Shown piece after piece: positions 25,901-35,446 of a stretch of DNA of 64,000 nucleotides (its first letter is position 1; the number at the start of each line of letters is the position of its first letter). Below the pieces are notes generated by a model. It ran no database searches and was not told the DNA's origin. It was given only the letters and a program-made list of their open reading frames with translations. The stretch comes from Mytilus edulis (lineage: Eukaryota; Mollusca; Bivalvia; Mytilida; Mytilidae). A program made the position numbers and the translations under genes. The stretch spans positions 16,567,531 through 16,631,530 of the forward strand of contig NC_092348.1 in the NCBI RefSeq assembly GCF_963676685.1, in the 5' to 3' direction.

Positions 25901-28900
25901 GGAGCATCAGTTTATATTTTAGTTGGTAAGAATGAATGAAAAATTTGTTATGGGGAGAATATTGGTTTCATAACCATTGAAGTTGAAATGCTCTTACTTT
26001 CAAATTATTGTTTAAAAAACAAACATAAATTAGCATTCTGAACATAAAAAAAAACATCTTTGCTTCAGTTATTCAAATATTAAAAGATAAAACTTATGTC
26101 TGTTTATGTTACCAACCTGCACCGTTAGCCACTAGTCTGATGCCCCAAACTAGAAAATATTAATTAGGACTGGAGAAAATTTTCATAATTTAATATAGTC
26201 ATATAGAGACAAGTTTTGATACTTAGTTTCTAGAATAGTAAATAGAATTGTTATGGGCGCATACTATGTAACAACCATCGACACGTTTTTAAAATCTTAA
26301 CCATGCTATCATAAGAACTGAGTTGTAGCATTGTTTTTTCTTATTCATTATTAACAATGTCAGAGTTGGAGGTGAAACCTATAAACATTTCCATAAAATA
26401 TCTAAATGCAATGTTCATATAGTAATTATTTTTATTTTTGTAGCACTATGTCAGTGGATTTTCTTCACATTGATATATGAGAGGTTTGTAGAAGATAAAG
26501 TTCGACAGTTTGTGGATCTTTGCTCTATGAGTAACATCAGTGTGTTTGTAATGGCACATGCCCAGTTTGGATATTATGTCCATGGTAAATCAGTACATGG
26601 GAAAGCTGATACCAACATGGGGGATATGTTTGATATGATGAGGAGAGAGGAGGTATGTATTAGGGAGGGTTATTGTTTTTATATGACCTCAAACATTTTT
26701 TGTGGTTGTATATTGGTATCTCGTCGTCGTCTTCGTTGTGGTTGTTGTTGTCTGAAGACAGCTGGTTTTGGGACAAAAACTTAAGTATAAGTTAATAGAA
26801 ATCCATGAAGTTTATACACAAGGTTTATATCCTCAAAGGGAAGGTTGTGATTGATTTTTGGGGGTTATGGTCCAAACAGTAAAGGAATAAGAGCCCAAAT
26901 GGGCCCAAATAAGCATTTTAGTAGTTTCCAGGCAACAACTTGTGTTTAAGTGTACAAATCCCTCTGAAATTATACCACAAGTTTCCATACCACAAAGTGA
27001 TGGTCAAGATTTACTTTCGGGGGTTATGGCTCAAACCATTTAGGAATTGGGGGAACAAAACAAGGCTCAAAAAGATTTAAAAAAACATGAAGGTGAATTG
27101 CTGAAATAAAAACTGAAACAGTCATTTCAGGGAAATAAAAATAAAACCATCTGAAAATAATCCTAATTATGATAAATGTAGAGGCTGATGAAAAAGCTTA
27201 CTGAAACTTACTATTACGAAAAAAGATCATTGAATTAATACAATGACCATTACAAACCATTAAATTTGAGCACAACCAAGTCATATGTAGACAAAAGAAG
27301 TCTGTTGTGACAAATTATAAGCCTGTTTGGTATCTTTGGTGAGTTTTTATTACATTTGTAAAGGGTAAACATGCAGAAGATGGAAAATACCTACTTTAGA
27401 GCTGATTTTGATAATGGCATTTTTAAACATTGCATATAAAAATGATAAGAGAAAAAACTTTTCTTTAAGGAGCTTTTAACTTGAAATATCTTTAAACATA
27501 CTATTTATCATACCTTGCAAAATGATTGTATAAACACAGTGAAAAGTATGAATAACGTTAATTTATTAATCGATATCATATTTTTTGATACACAGGACGA
27601 TCTTTGTGGAAAGCGTGGACTGTTACCAGATACTGACCAACAGACATTTATGATGGCATTACCACGTAAATTAAGAGTCAAGTATGAGACAGTAATGTTA
27701 CCTGTTGCTTTAGAGGTAAACATTAGAGGGTATATTAAAAAATGAAAAGCTGAATATTTATTTGTAACAAACAAAATTAAATGTAACCCTTTTTAGCAGT
27801 ATTCTTCTTTTGCAACTCAAAAAATTTTTGTTCAATGTCGAAAATAATGAATGAAACAATGGTCCAGGGCTTCCAAAACGGTCATATATTCCGGTCCGGC
27901 TGGGCAAAGCATGAAACGGTCATATACTTTTTAGTTTTCAAGGCTTTTTCGGTCATTTTTACATAATTCACGATCTTTTTGACCCAACCTTTTGCCTTTA
28001 ACATCAACACATTTCCGGTCATAAATGTGACAAGATGATTAATTACTATCAAAACAACACCTACTTCAATACTTTCTAAATTAAATCAAGTCTAATTAGT
28101 AGTTGGACAGCTGAAATCTACCTGTTCAGGTGACAGGTGAACTATGTTCAGTACCGGACATCGTATAAATTGATTGGTTTATTCACAATTATTTTCTTAC
28201 ATTTCAGAGGTTTTAATCTAATTGATTTAGTCCAAAAGATTAAAATTATTAGAAATTAGTATATTAATATGATTTGATGAAAAATTTAAAAAGATTTTAA
28301 ATAAAAAAAAATCGTCAGAACTACATCGTATGAACTAGAACACGTGTGCGCATGTGCACAGGTGGGAAATTTAATAATGCATCCTACATTTCTTTAAAAA
28401 TGCTAAAATTATCAATGAGACCTGTATCTAACGTTCAAATCAAGTATTTTGTTGAAGAAATAACGTGGAAAGAGCTTCTTCTCTCAGTCGTGCTTTGTAA
28501 AACGTACACGGATTTTACGTATCTGTTTATGGTCCATGTTTTACCATTGTCAAGTCAACTTCCGGTTGAAAACGAAAGTAAAGTTTTTGACAATGTCATT
28601 TTGCACAAATAAAAAGTCTACGGCAGATATGAGCACGCTGATGTGCACTGCCAATTTAACAGTAACATCCTAACATCAAATTCATATCATATCAAAGTAA
28701 AGTTTAAGATCGTTTTTTTTTTTAATGTAATGTCAATCATTGGAATGGCCATCTGATTACCATAATTGCCTTTTGTGACTGAGTCTTAAGGGATTAAAAT
28801 CGGGATCAGATATGAAATGTACGGCTGGCTCAAATATTTTTTGGAAGCCCTGCAATGTGGTCCAGTCAATCTAGCATAAATTTGACCCTAACCCGAAAGT

Positions 28901-31900
28901 AATTGCAACAGAAGATTTTTAAGTTTTAATCTTTAGCATTATACCCCAAATATAAACAGAAAAAAGTCTCATAAAATCCAACTTGAGGAAGACTTAAAAA
29001 ATCACCATTTAAAATTCCAATGGAGATTTGCATTGAAAAGGGAGGTAACTCTTGCAAAAAAAGGTAGAAATATCAATAAAAATTGATACAAAATTATCAC
29101 TTTACCGCTTCTATTCATCAAAATGTTTTGATTCTTGATTTATTTTAGCGGTCTCTAGAGTATAGCAAACAACTCCAAAGGTGTTTTCATATCTTGTATC
29201 AAGCTATAATGTAGATTTCGTAATTCATTAATTGACCATTTATTGAATTTTTCAACATGTCGAAGGTAAAGAATCTCAAATTTAATCAAAATAATTAAGC
29301 ATGTATTCTTCGTTTTGTGGTTTAAAGTTTCTTTAGATAAGTAAGTAGCTGAAAAAATATAATATACAGATATAAACAATACCAAATTTTCACATTATTT
29401 TTTCTAAATGGTCACATAGCTTCAAATTTGCAATTTCTTTAAAGAAAAATGCATGAAAAAAATAAAACTACCCATAACACTTCGGTTTTGTACATTTCAT
29501 GAGCAGAAGATTATATAACTTAGTAAAATACAAACTTATAACCCTATCAAAGTATCACACTTAACATAAATTTCAAGAAAAACAACCAAAAACTGACCAA
29601 AAAAAACAAGAGTTATCTCCCCTCCCAATGTTAATTTCCATAGGAAATTAAAAATGCTAATTTTGAGTTTTCCTCAAGTTACATTTTATGGGACTTTTTT
29701 CTGTGTATATAAAGGGCATAATGCTATAGATTAGAACTAAAACATTTTCTGTTGCAATTAGTTTGAGGTTAAATCTTAGTTTGACTGTACTGCTTTGGAT
29801 CTAGTTCAGTTTCCTTATTGAATAACTGCTTAACTATTTTTGTAAATATATGAAAGTTAGGTTTAAAAGTTTGATCTAAGAACATAAGCTGTAGAGACTT
29901 ATAAACAGTTATACCATTGTAACTACAATTTTGATCATGTTTTTTTTTTACAAAAGTGAAAATGTATGTTCAATAAAAGAAAAGTTGTTTTAATGAAACA
30001 GATAAGGTGATTTTTTGTTTTATGATTGATATAATTTCACAATAAGCCAACATAATTTTATATTATTTTTAAAAGTTAATCAATTATGCATTGAACATTC
30101 TGATGACAATTTTTTCAAAAACAAAAAAATAAATTTAAATTTTCAGAAATGACATGTTGACCAGTTGCAGCTAGCGCTTTAATGATAGAAATTTAAATGT
30201 TAGTATTAAAATAGTTGAAAGGACTTGTTGCTGCTAGGGCTTAAATGCTAATTTTTTTATATGTTAGTATGAAAAGAATCAAAAGACAATTCTAATAAAC
30301 TTTTCTGATTAGTGGTAATTTCATTTGAATTTCTGTGCCTGGGGAATTAGAATAAAAATTGTCTTTATACCTCTTCATAGACCATACTGAAATATGTATA
30401 GAATGTTATATTTATATTTACAGGGATCTGGTGCAGTAGGGGGCGCTGGGAAATCAAAAGAAACTATCATAAATACAAAGACTAATGCATATAATGTTGT
30501 TAATAAATTCCTTGCTGGATTTGTTGATCATGTAAGTATATAAAATACACATATCGTTAATCATTGCCAATTTGATATCTGTGCACAGTTGTCATTTCCT
30601 TTTTTGTCACACATATAAACGTTTTATATACCTGTATACATTTTCCTAAGTAGTTAATGTAACAGGCTAAGGGTCTGTTTACAAAAATCTATCCATCTAT
30701 CTTATCTTAATTCTCTCCGCGCTAGAATTTTGCATAAGGCCTCCATGCTGCTTTACCACCCTTTTCTATCTTTTGCTGCTGTTCAGGTCATGTTCCAACT
30801 TGTACATCCTTATTCGTTCCTTTCTCTCTCTGTTGTTCTTCTCCATGTAGTTTTTAGCCTTCCTCTAATTCTTTCTTGTTGTCTCTTTCATGCCTTAATA
30901 TGTGTCCTATCCATGTGCAGTGTTTCGTTCTTATTTCACAACTGATGTTTGTGGCGTTAGCAATTTCGTTTACTGTTTTGTTTGATATTTTACTTTGCCA
31001 TTTTATTTTTAGGCTCTTTCTTAGGCATTGGTGTTCTACAGTATTTAGTTTCTTTTCTTCAAGGTTTGTGAGTTTCAATGTTTCACATCCATACAATAAT
31101 ACAGGTCTTACTAATGATTTATGCAGGTGTATTTTTGTTTTTTCGGCCAATTCCTCATGCATACCATATACTTCTGAGGCCATGGAATGTCACTCTTGCT
31201 TTCTGTATTCTGTTGTTGATGTGACCACTTCCTCCTCCTTGTTTAACTGCTCCAAGGTATGTGAACTTGTCTACATCTTCTACTTTCTTGTTGTATAGTG
31301 TTATCAACTCTTTACTCTTTGTATGCATTGATCTAAGAGTTTAACATTTTATCCATCTATGAGGGGTAGAAGTGGAATGTTTGTTAGATTATGTTTAAAT
31401 GCCTCCCGCCATAGAGGATGAGGCATTAAGTTTTACTCTTGTCTGTCTGTAATGTTCGTTCGTCCAAAAATTGGTTTCTGTTCCCAGATTTTAGTTTACC
31501 TAAACCAAATGTTATGGAACTTGCATTCAATGCTTTATATTATTACAAAACACATATCAAAATTTGAATTTTGTTGGCTTCACTTTTACTGTTTTAGAGA
31601 TATGCCCTTTTACAAATGGAAACATTACAGAATTTTTGGTTCTTTTCTTTGACTTAGTTTGCTTCAACCAAATACTATGAAACTTATACACAATACTTAT
31701 TACAATAATACACAGATCAAGTGTGAATTTTGGTGGTGTCTCTTGTACTGTTCTAGAGTTATCTCTCTTTGCAAAGGCTGGAAATGGAAAAATTGCTGAA
31801 AAATAATGGAAAAATTGCTGAATTTTTCGTTTCTGTTCTCTAACTTTAGTTTGTCTCAATCAAATGTTATGAAACTTATGCACAATGCTTATAACCACTA

Positions 31901-34030
31901 GTTTAATCCATAGCGGCGTTCGGTCACAAGTTGTCTTATTTTTTATATTCAAATACCGCGATTAGTTATTCTTTTTATTACATTGGCAAATGGCTTTTTT
32001 TATGAAATTAATGTAGAAAATGTAAGGAACTATATCTTTTTCCTACGCATTGACAATTTGTTTTGATCCGATGTTATCGACGTCTTGACAACGCCTATTG
32101 TTGTATGACATCAGAGAGTGAAATAACCACGTTTATTTCACATGTGAAATTATCTGTTTTTATTTAACTGGGAAATCAATGTAATATATTGCAACCAATG
32201 TAATAAGTTAAAATATTTCAATTGTCACAAAGTTTTAAACTACTTGGAGGTTATCCTAATTGAAATTTATACATCTAAAAATTTGATGTTAAGGTTCTTT
32301 CTGCATGTTACTTTAAAAATAAGGTATATCCTTGTATTAAAATCAGTTTTAATACTACTAAGGGTTTTAATGACCTTGGCTACCCTTCACATTTTTGTCG
32401 TAATACTTTTATATAAAGAACTCACAGATTTGCTACCTTTAGTAAGAATGTTTCATAAATGAATTTATTAGATTGTGTAGAGATTTCCAGTTCAGCAATA
32501 TAGTAAGCTTTTTTATTTACCTGATTGAATACTATCAGAATTACTCCTTTTAAAAAACTTGACATTTGTTTGTGGAGGGCTTTGAATTATTGTCTAATCA
32601 TATAGCAGATGACTTCCTTCTTATCAATAAAAAAAGATGACTGGCAGCATAAGACAAAAGATAAATTTTATAACATTTACAATTTTGATTTCAGTCGTTA
32701 AAAGAAATAGACTATGTGGTCAAAGACAAAACACTTTTAGAGAGTATCATGGACACCGAATTTCTGGATGCTTCAGAGAAAGGAATATTTTATAATGGTA
32801 TGTTCAATAGGCAAAAAAGTCAAAATATTCTTTTCAGTTGATTATATCAATTAATATCGTATACTTAGAGCAAATAGTTTTTATGCCCCACCTACGATAG
32901 TAGAGGGGCATTATGTTTTCTGGTCTGTGGCTCCGTTCGTCCGTCCAGGTTAAAGTTTTTGGTCAAGGTAGTTTTTGATGAAGCTGAAGTCCAATCAACT
33001 TGAAACTTAGTACACTTGTTGCTTATGATATGATCTTTCTAATTTTAATGCCAAATTAGATAATTACCCAATTTCACGGTCCATGGAACATGGAAAAGGA
33101 TAGTGCGAGTGGGGCATCCGTGTACCTTGGACACATTCTTGTTAATTTCTATTGTGTGATAATAGCATTACATTAACATAAATTCCATAATATCTGAATT
33201 GTTACTTAGTGGGCTGATATGTGCAATTTGTTAAATGCTTCACATTATAAATGCATGCCTTTCGGCAATGTAATCACATGGCATTTGACATCACTTGACA
33301 AGTTCCAAGAAAATTCCAGAAAATACATCTTAAAGGAATATTTTCAGTGAAAAACACAACAAAGTTGGATAGAAAAAAAAAACATCAGGAAGAAGGAAAA
33401 TACATTAAGAAAATTTATAAAAACTTGGATTTTATTTTGCAGATGATGGCCATTCATTTGACAGAGCTTTGTTTTATGGTAATGAATCAGCCTTGGTGGT
33501 ATTTGACACACTACTATTCTGTATAATAGATTTGATATTTCAAAACTTTGTTCTGGCTGGAGTGCTCACATATCTAATCACAGAGGTAAGACTTTATTTG
33601 CAATTATTGGATAAATACACATAAGTGTTTAAAAATGTTCACTGTTAATAAGGATAATAAAAAATTAGTAGCGTTGAGATATGTAAAAACCTGCTTTAAT
33701 ATCGATAAAAATTTGAATACCAATTTTATTTATTCATAGTTTTGTTACAAAGAGTTTAGATGCATGTCTATGTTGATATGTCGTTTGTAAAACATATTTT
33801 TTTTTATTAAATGTTTTTTTCTATTCAGGAGTTAATTGCACTGACACTAAAAACTTGGTTTGAATAATGATAATGTTGATATTTACAAGTAGACTCAGCT
33901 GTGAATTACTAGTCCATTACATATGATTGAAATACATTTTATTTTACAGTTAATTGCTATGGCCAGAGACAGTGGAGGAAGATGGAACCTGGCCAAGAAA
34001 ACATTAGTGGACAAAAGATTTTTAATATAA
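4926..34030 (+). CDS. Meckelin (TMEM67) homologue, 20 exons, 5' end missing
   Basis: The coding exons are 4926-5014, 6884-6977, 8415-8523, 11612-11684, 12410-12475, 13087-13158, 13754-13887, 14418-14679, 15190-15253, 15591-15683, 16243-16308, 21905-22077, 24736-24990, 25487-25925, 26444-26652, 27596-27715, 30424-30531, 32695-32797, 33443-33585 and 33950-34030. All have AG/GT borders. Their total of 2753 nt joins in one open frame of 917 residues plus TAA, with phases matching at every junction. Family matches include IDWERPK, VSIWRTYFVANEWNEIQT, VRQFVDLCSMSNISVF, YYVHGKSVHGKADTNM and the C-terminus KTLVDKRFLI. In vertebrates meckelin is a ciliary transition-zone receptor-like membrane protein (the Meckel/Joubert gene); that role is inferred here. 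The first 70-80 residues, including the signal peptide, were not found. The exon 9 donor (GTATCC) is weak. Confidence 0.95.
5565..5765 (-). repeat. Interspersed repeat with (ATAAG)n end
   Basis: About 200 bp starting with an ATAAG microsatellite, then a block containing 'cccagg' and 'catatacacataacatat'. It is highly similar to 42540-42760. Read on the - strand it ends in a short tandem tail, as LINE or SINE 3' ends do, so a retrotransposon tail is likely. No coding part is attached. Confidence 0.6.
5959..6744. repeat. AGCTCACC...GGTGAGCG interspersed repeat, one unit
   Basis: It begins AGCTCACCTTTCC and ends near GGTGAGCGATTCAGGC followed by CTCTTGAGAGCC. It belongs to the same family as 35447-37213. 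After the start come a GTC-rich stretch and a block with 'cttctcctctgaaac'. Its forward frame gives a peptide with KIEHRG and QFLAY that recurs in the other copy, because the DNA is repeated and not because a gene is present. It lies in meckelin intron 1. Confidence 0.75.
6973..7336. repeat. 48-49-bp minisatellite at the exon 2 donor
   Basis: About seven units start at 6992, 7041, 7090, 7139, 7197, 7245 and 7293, sharing 'ggtgacaaaaatactc'. The period is 49, then one longer unit of 58, then 48. The unit includes a CAGG(T/G/C/A)ATT stretch that corresponds to the exon 2 donor, CCAG|GTATTTG at 6974-6984. The last unit restores CCAGGTATTG near 7324-7333, a ghost donor. Confidence 0.85.
8281..8325 (+). 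repeat. Ghost copy of the exon 3 acceptor and start
   Basis: The sequence around 8281-8320 (TTGTATATG...TAG followed by TTGAAAGTAAGCTGAATGG) repeats the real exon 3 boundary at 8401-8440 about 120 bp upstream. After some 20 bases the similarity to the exon fades, so it is a decayed partial exon duplicate and not an extra exon. Confidence 0.6.
9709..10412. mobile_element. 704-bp TIR element with GTAAT duplication
   Basis: The left end CAGTCAGGGGTACTACTTAA and the right end form inverted repeats of about 32 bp with one clear mismatch (CTACTTAAACAAGTGATTTC against GAAATCACTTGTTTAAGTAG). A 5-bp direct repeat GTAAT flanks it at 9704-9708 and 10413-10417. Inside, AATCACTT-type motifs recur several times near both ends. 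It has no coding capacity and is a non-autonomous DNA transposon. Confidence 0.8.
10422..10562. mobile_element. Palindromic MITE
   Basis: CAGATATGTCATGTT at the left matches AACATGATATATCTG at the right. The inner parts (TTTGCGAAAAATACCAGTC and GACTGGTATTTTACGCAAA) also pair. The arms are about 48 bp with a 45-bp centre. It abuts the GTAAT duplication of the preceding element. Confidence 0.7.
11886..12320. repeat. Interspersed repeat, 'ggggcatta' family A
   Basis: It begins near TGCTCCACCATAGTGGAGGG, followed by GGCATTAAGTTTTAC. It contains two tandem sub-blocks with CTAACTTTAGTTT and CAACCAAATGTTA. The same arrangement occurs at 31395-31905. It sits in meckelin intron 4. Confidence 0.65.
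14174..14417 (+). repeat. Four ghost copies of the exon 8 acceptor and start
   Basis: Four tandem units of 58-62 bp precede exon 8. Each has an AG acceptor (14174, 14232, 14294, 14355) followed by a decayed version of the first 40 or so exon bases (GAAAAACATTTTTGCCTGATA and so on). The real acceptor AG is 14416-14417. The last ghost is the closest match. If it were used, it would add 61 bp and shift the frame. Confidence 0.85.
17365..18354 (-). pseudogene. LINE C-terminal region with zinc knuckle
   Basis: This frame continues the RT from the A-run frameshift near 18317. It contains NTKELAKSASRALG, VEPILMYGSGIWG, VMALFRAGSLPL and a C-x2-C-x9-H-x4-C motif (CVYC ... HFLLNC) near the end, typical of many LINE C-termini. 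The methionine at 18354 is not the true start. The protein ends at 17365 with FMRRKLFT. Confidence 0.85.
18230..19672 (-). pseudogene. LINE reverse transcriptase domain
   Basis: In the same frame as the endonuclease, directly after its TAA. Recognisable RT blocks are IPAEVLKN, PLNYRGITLISV, NGFRRGRSCEEH, FLDMKKAFDTV, SSGVKQGCILSPTLF and the catalytic LLYADDIALF (YADD encoded near 18565). The domain then runs into SYKYLGIWLDE. A one-base length change in a run of seven A (plus-strand T run 18314-18320) moves the true frame to the next segment. The 18230 stop is out of frame with the family. Confidence 0.9.
19673..20836 (-). pseudogene. LINE endonuclease domain, closed by a premature TAA
   Basis: The 387-residue part starts MRLGVWNCRGW. 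Residues matching the exonuclease-endonuclease-phosphatase fold are Asn7 (WNCRG), Glu38 (LTETF), GDLN at 153-156, Asp222 (VVDYM) and the Asp-His pair at 258-259 (PDHS). This is the nicking domain used for target-primed reverse transcription. It stops at TAA (19673-19675). The same frame then continues openly through the RT, so this is one nonsense mutation and not a domain end. Confidence 0.85.
21762..21853 (+). repeat. Ghost copy of the exon 12 acceptor and start
   Basis: A 92-93-bp tandem duplicate lies just before exon 12. It has TTGTTTTTAG|GAGCAGCACAATAGCTGGTG (AG at 21810-21811), against the real TTTGTTTGTAG|GAGCAGCAACAACAGCTGG (AG at 21903-21904). Use of the ghost acceptor would read GAGCAGCACAATAG, an in-frame stop, so it should be silent. 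Confidence 0.8.
23295..23500. repeat. Short repeat with 'cccgaaatccc' motifs
   Basis: About 200 bp in which AATCCCGAAATCCC-like and AAATTCTGAAATAG-like motifs recur. It is bounded by GTAATAGAAGGAGGTCC and GGTCCTACCCCCTCGTAATA, which may be imperfect inverted ends. It lies in meckelin intron 12. The assignment as a MITE is weak. Confidence 0.35.
26700..27075. repeat. Interspersed repeat with two GGGGGTTATGG blocks
   Basis: It starts with a GTCGTCGTCTTCG stretch, then has two related blocks. One has GATTTTTGGGGGTTATGGTC and the other has TTTCGGGGGTTATGGCTC. Each is followed by AAACMRTWWAGGAAT-like sequence. The layout of a GTC-rich start plus tandem sub-blocks resembles the other bivalve repeats in the window. 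It lies in intron 15. Confidence 0.45.
27865..28852. mobile_element. 988-bp hAT-like TIR element
   Basis: The ends CAGGGCTTCCAAAA and TTTTTTGGAAGCCCTG are inverted repeats. Just outside are CAATGGTC (27857-27864) and CAATGTGGTC (28853-28862), which look like an 8-bp target duplication with a later TG insertion. CAGGG termini with an 8-bp duplication are the hAT pattern. The inside has several GGTCAT motifs and no transposase, so it is non-autonomous. Confidence 0.7.
28863..29787. mobile_element. Fold-back element with about 190-bp arms
   Basis: Sequence 28863-29055 and the reverse complement of 29610-29787 align along their length. Shared stretches include TAATTGCAACAGAA, TAGCATTAT, ACAGAAAAAAGTC, CATAAAAT and ACTTGAGGAA. 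The centre, about 550 bp, is AT-rich with no coding signal. It starts 10 bp after the hAT-like element ends, so the two insertions abut. Confidence 0.7.
30660..31335 (-). pseudogene. LINE reverse-transcriptase C-terminal fragment
   Basis: The - strand encodes a stretch from about 31300 to 30854 with FTYLGAVKQGG, HKSLVRPVLLYGCET, KKLNTVEHQCLRKSLKIKW and CTWIGHILRHERDN. This is the familiar end of endonuclease/RT LINE proteins, in the RTE/CR1-like sense, after the palm domain. It is 5' truncated, with at least one frame break near 31190, and so inactive. It lies in meckelin intron 17, in opposite orientation to the gene. Confidence 0.8.
31395..31905. repeat. Interspersed repeat, 'ggggcatta' family A, second copy
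   Basis: It begins ATGCCTCCCGCCATAGAGGA and continues with GGCATTAAGTTTTACTCTTG. Then come about three degenerate tandem blocks of 160-190 bp, each with TTTAGTTT...CAACCAAATGTTATG. It is the same family as 11886-12320. Confidence 0.65.
32878..33152. repeat. Interspersed repeat, ATGCCCC family B
   Basis: It starts TTTTTATGCCCCACC and contains GTCCGTCC, GTCAAGGTAGTTTTTGATGA and AAGTCCAATCAACTTGAA. It ends near GGGGCATCCGTGTAC with ACACATTCTTGTT. Close relatives are at 37345-37525 and 59748-60012. It lies in intron 18. Confidence 0.75.
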
Positions 34031-35270
34031 TGTGATTACATAGTGCTGTCATTTACGCATCAACATTCCAAAGTCACTGATTACATGATACTGCATCAAT
34101 GAACTGTGCCATTTGAATATAAGAGCAACAATTCTTAACCTTCGCTCATTTGATAATGAAATGCTGATATATGTATCATAAAGATAGATGGTATTTAAGA
34201 ACATTTTGTGATTTAGAGATATATATGTACATGTTTATGTAAATATATAAACATGCATTTATACATATAGATACATAGAATATACAAAAAAAGGTTATGT
34301 TGAAGCGGTGCACATAGTTATATATTAAAAGTTGAATACATAAAAAGAGTTTTAAAAGCAGCATTGTCAAGTGCTTTCATCCATCTTGGGACTTTTCAAG
34401 ACCATGAAAATATACATATATTATATGTATGTGATTTTACTCATTAAATCAAAATTAGAAAAGATATGAATAAAAAGATTATACATCAGCCAAAGCTTTA
34501 AGCAAGAAGATGTTGTAGAATTTTCAACATTTCTTTATATTTTGGAATTGATTCTGTAAAAAAAACGATTTTGAAATTTAATTGGTTATTTTCCCTCACT
34601 TTATGTAATTAAGTTAGAATTAATCGATACATCTTAACAAGCTAGCATTTGTTTATGTTTAAGCTCATACATCATTCTGAATGAACAGTGTTATTGTTTA
34701 TGTGATATTACTATTGTTGTGTTAGAGATTTATAGTACTGAAGATTGTCAAACTGTCATATCATACTTCACCATATCCGTCCTATATTTATTTTATACAT
34801 TTATACAAGTATATTTTATTCTGAAGATCTGATAAATTTATTGTGTTTTATATGTGCAAATTTTTATTCATTGATTTATTTTTTATGTTTCTATTGAAGG
34901 TTTGAAAAACACTCCTAATTGAATTACTCTTGCTGAGTATGCTATTATAATGCTCAAATATATAGCACAAATTTTCCAAATGACTATTAACCGTAAGGAT
35001 TCCTATTTGTCCCAAAAGGTAGCTAATTTTTGAAAACCAATTTAATATGAGAGGAGTACTTTTTATTTTTTGTTTTCAAAATAGATTTACATGTATAAAC
35101 ATTATTAGGAAAAAGAGTTCTAAGAAATTTAAATAAAATTTAAGACGAATTCATTATTATGATATAGAACAACTATTATGAGGTTGTGTAAATAAAAACT
35201 CGTACATGCGCTAAATGTGTATAGAATTATAAATAAATTATGTATTTAATGATATTGTGTTTGTGTTTAC
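34031..35270 (+). other. Probable meckelin 3' UTR
   Basis: AT-rich non-coding sequence follows the TAA. Several AATAAA hexamers occur. The best placed is 35232-35237, followed within 30 bp by a GT-rich stretch (GATATTGTGTTTGTGTT), which suits cleavage near 35255-35270. Earlier ones, near 34468 and 35189, may also be used. The UTR end is inferred. Confidence 0.5.
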
Positions 35271-35446
35271 TTAATTTTTTGCCTGTATTCTTTCATCTAT
35301 GCCAAAGGACATGTATTGAGTGGGGTTTAATGTGCCAATTCATGAAAGCAAACTTCAGCTCAATATTTTGTGTGAAATGATGTTTATAAGCAGCTTCAAT
35401 GCAATATGCCACCAGGTGAGGTCTATATCACTTTTTAGCTCACCTG

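Larger units (their letters stand above)
24736..34030 (+). other. Meckelin membrane and C-terminal exons 13-20
   Basis: Exon 13 has the first hydrophobic spans, near ISVGTLSTLSIIYAGY and INFLFFASGSLANIFFVITF. Exon 14 carries further spans and the most conserved block (IDWERPK through NEWNEIQT). Exons 14 and 15 share a span around YILVALCQWIFFTLIYERF. Exons 16-18 encode a hydrophilic region (DLCGKRGLLPDTD, NKFLAGFVDH, DKTLLESIMDTEFLD). Exon 19 has the last hydrophobic segment (LLFCIIDLIFQNFVLAGVLTYL). Exon 20 ends in LVDKRFLI and TAA at 34028-34030. Confidence 0.92.

Noticed and set aside
28346-28612. 88-codon frame inside the hAT-like element
   Set aside because: It has no transposase motif (no DDE or RW-type block) and is too short. 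The element looks non-autonomous.
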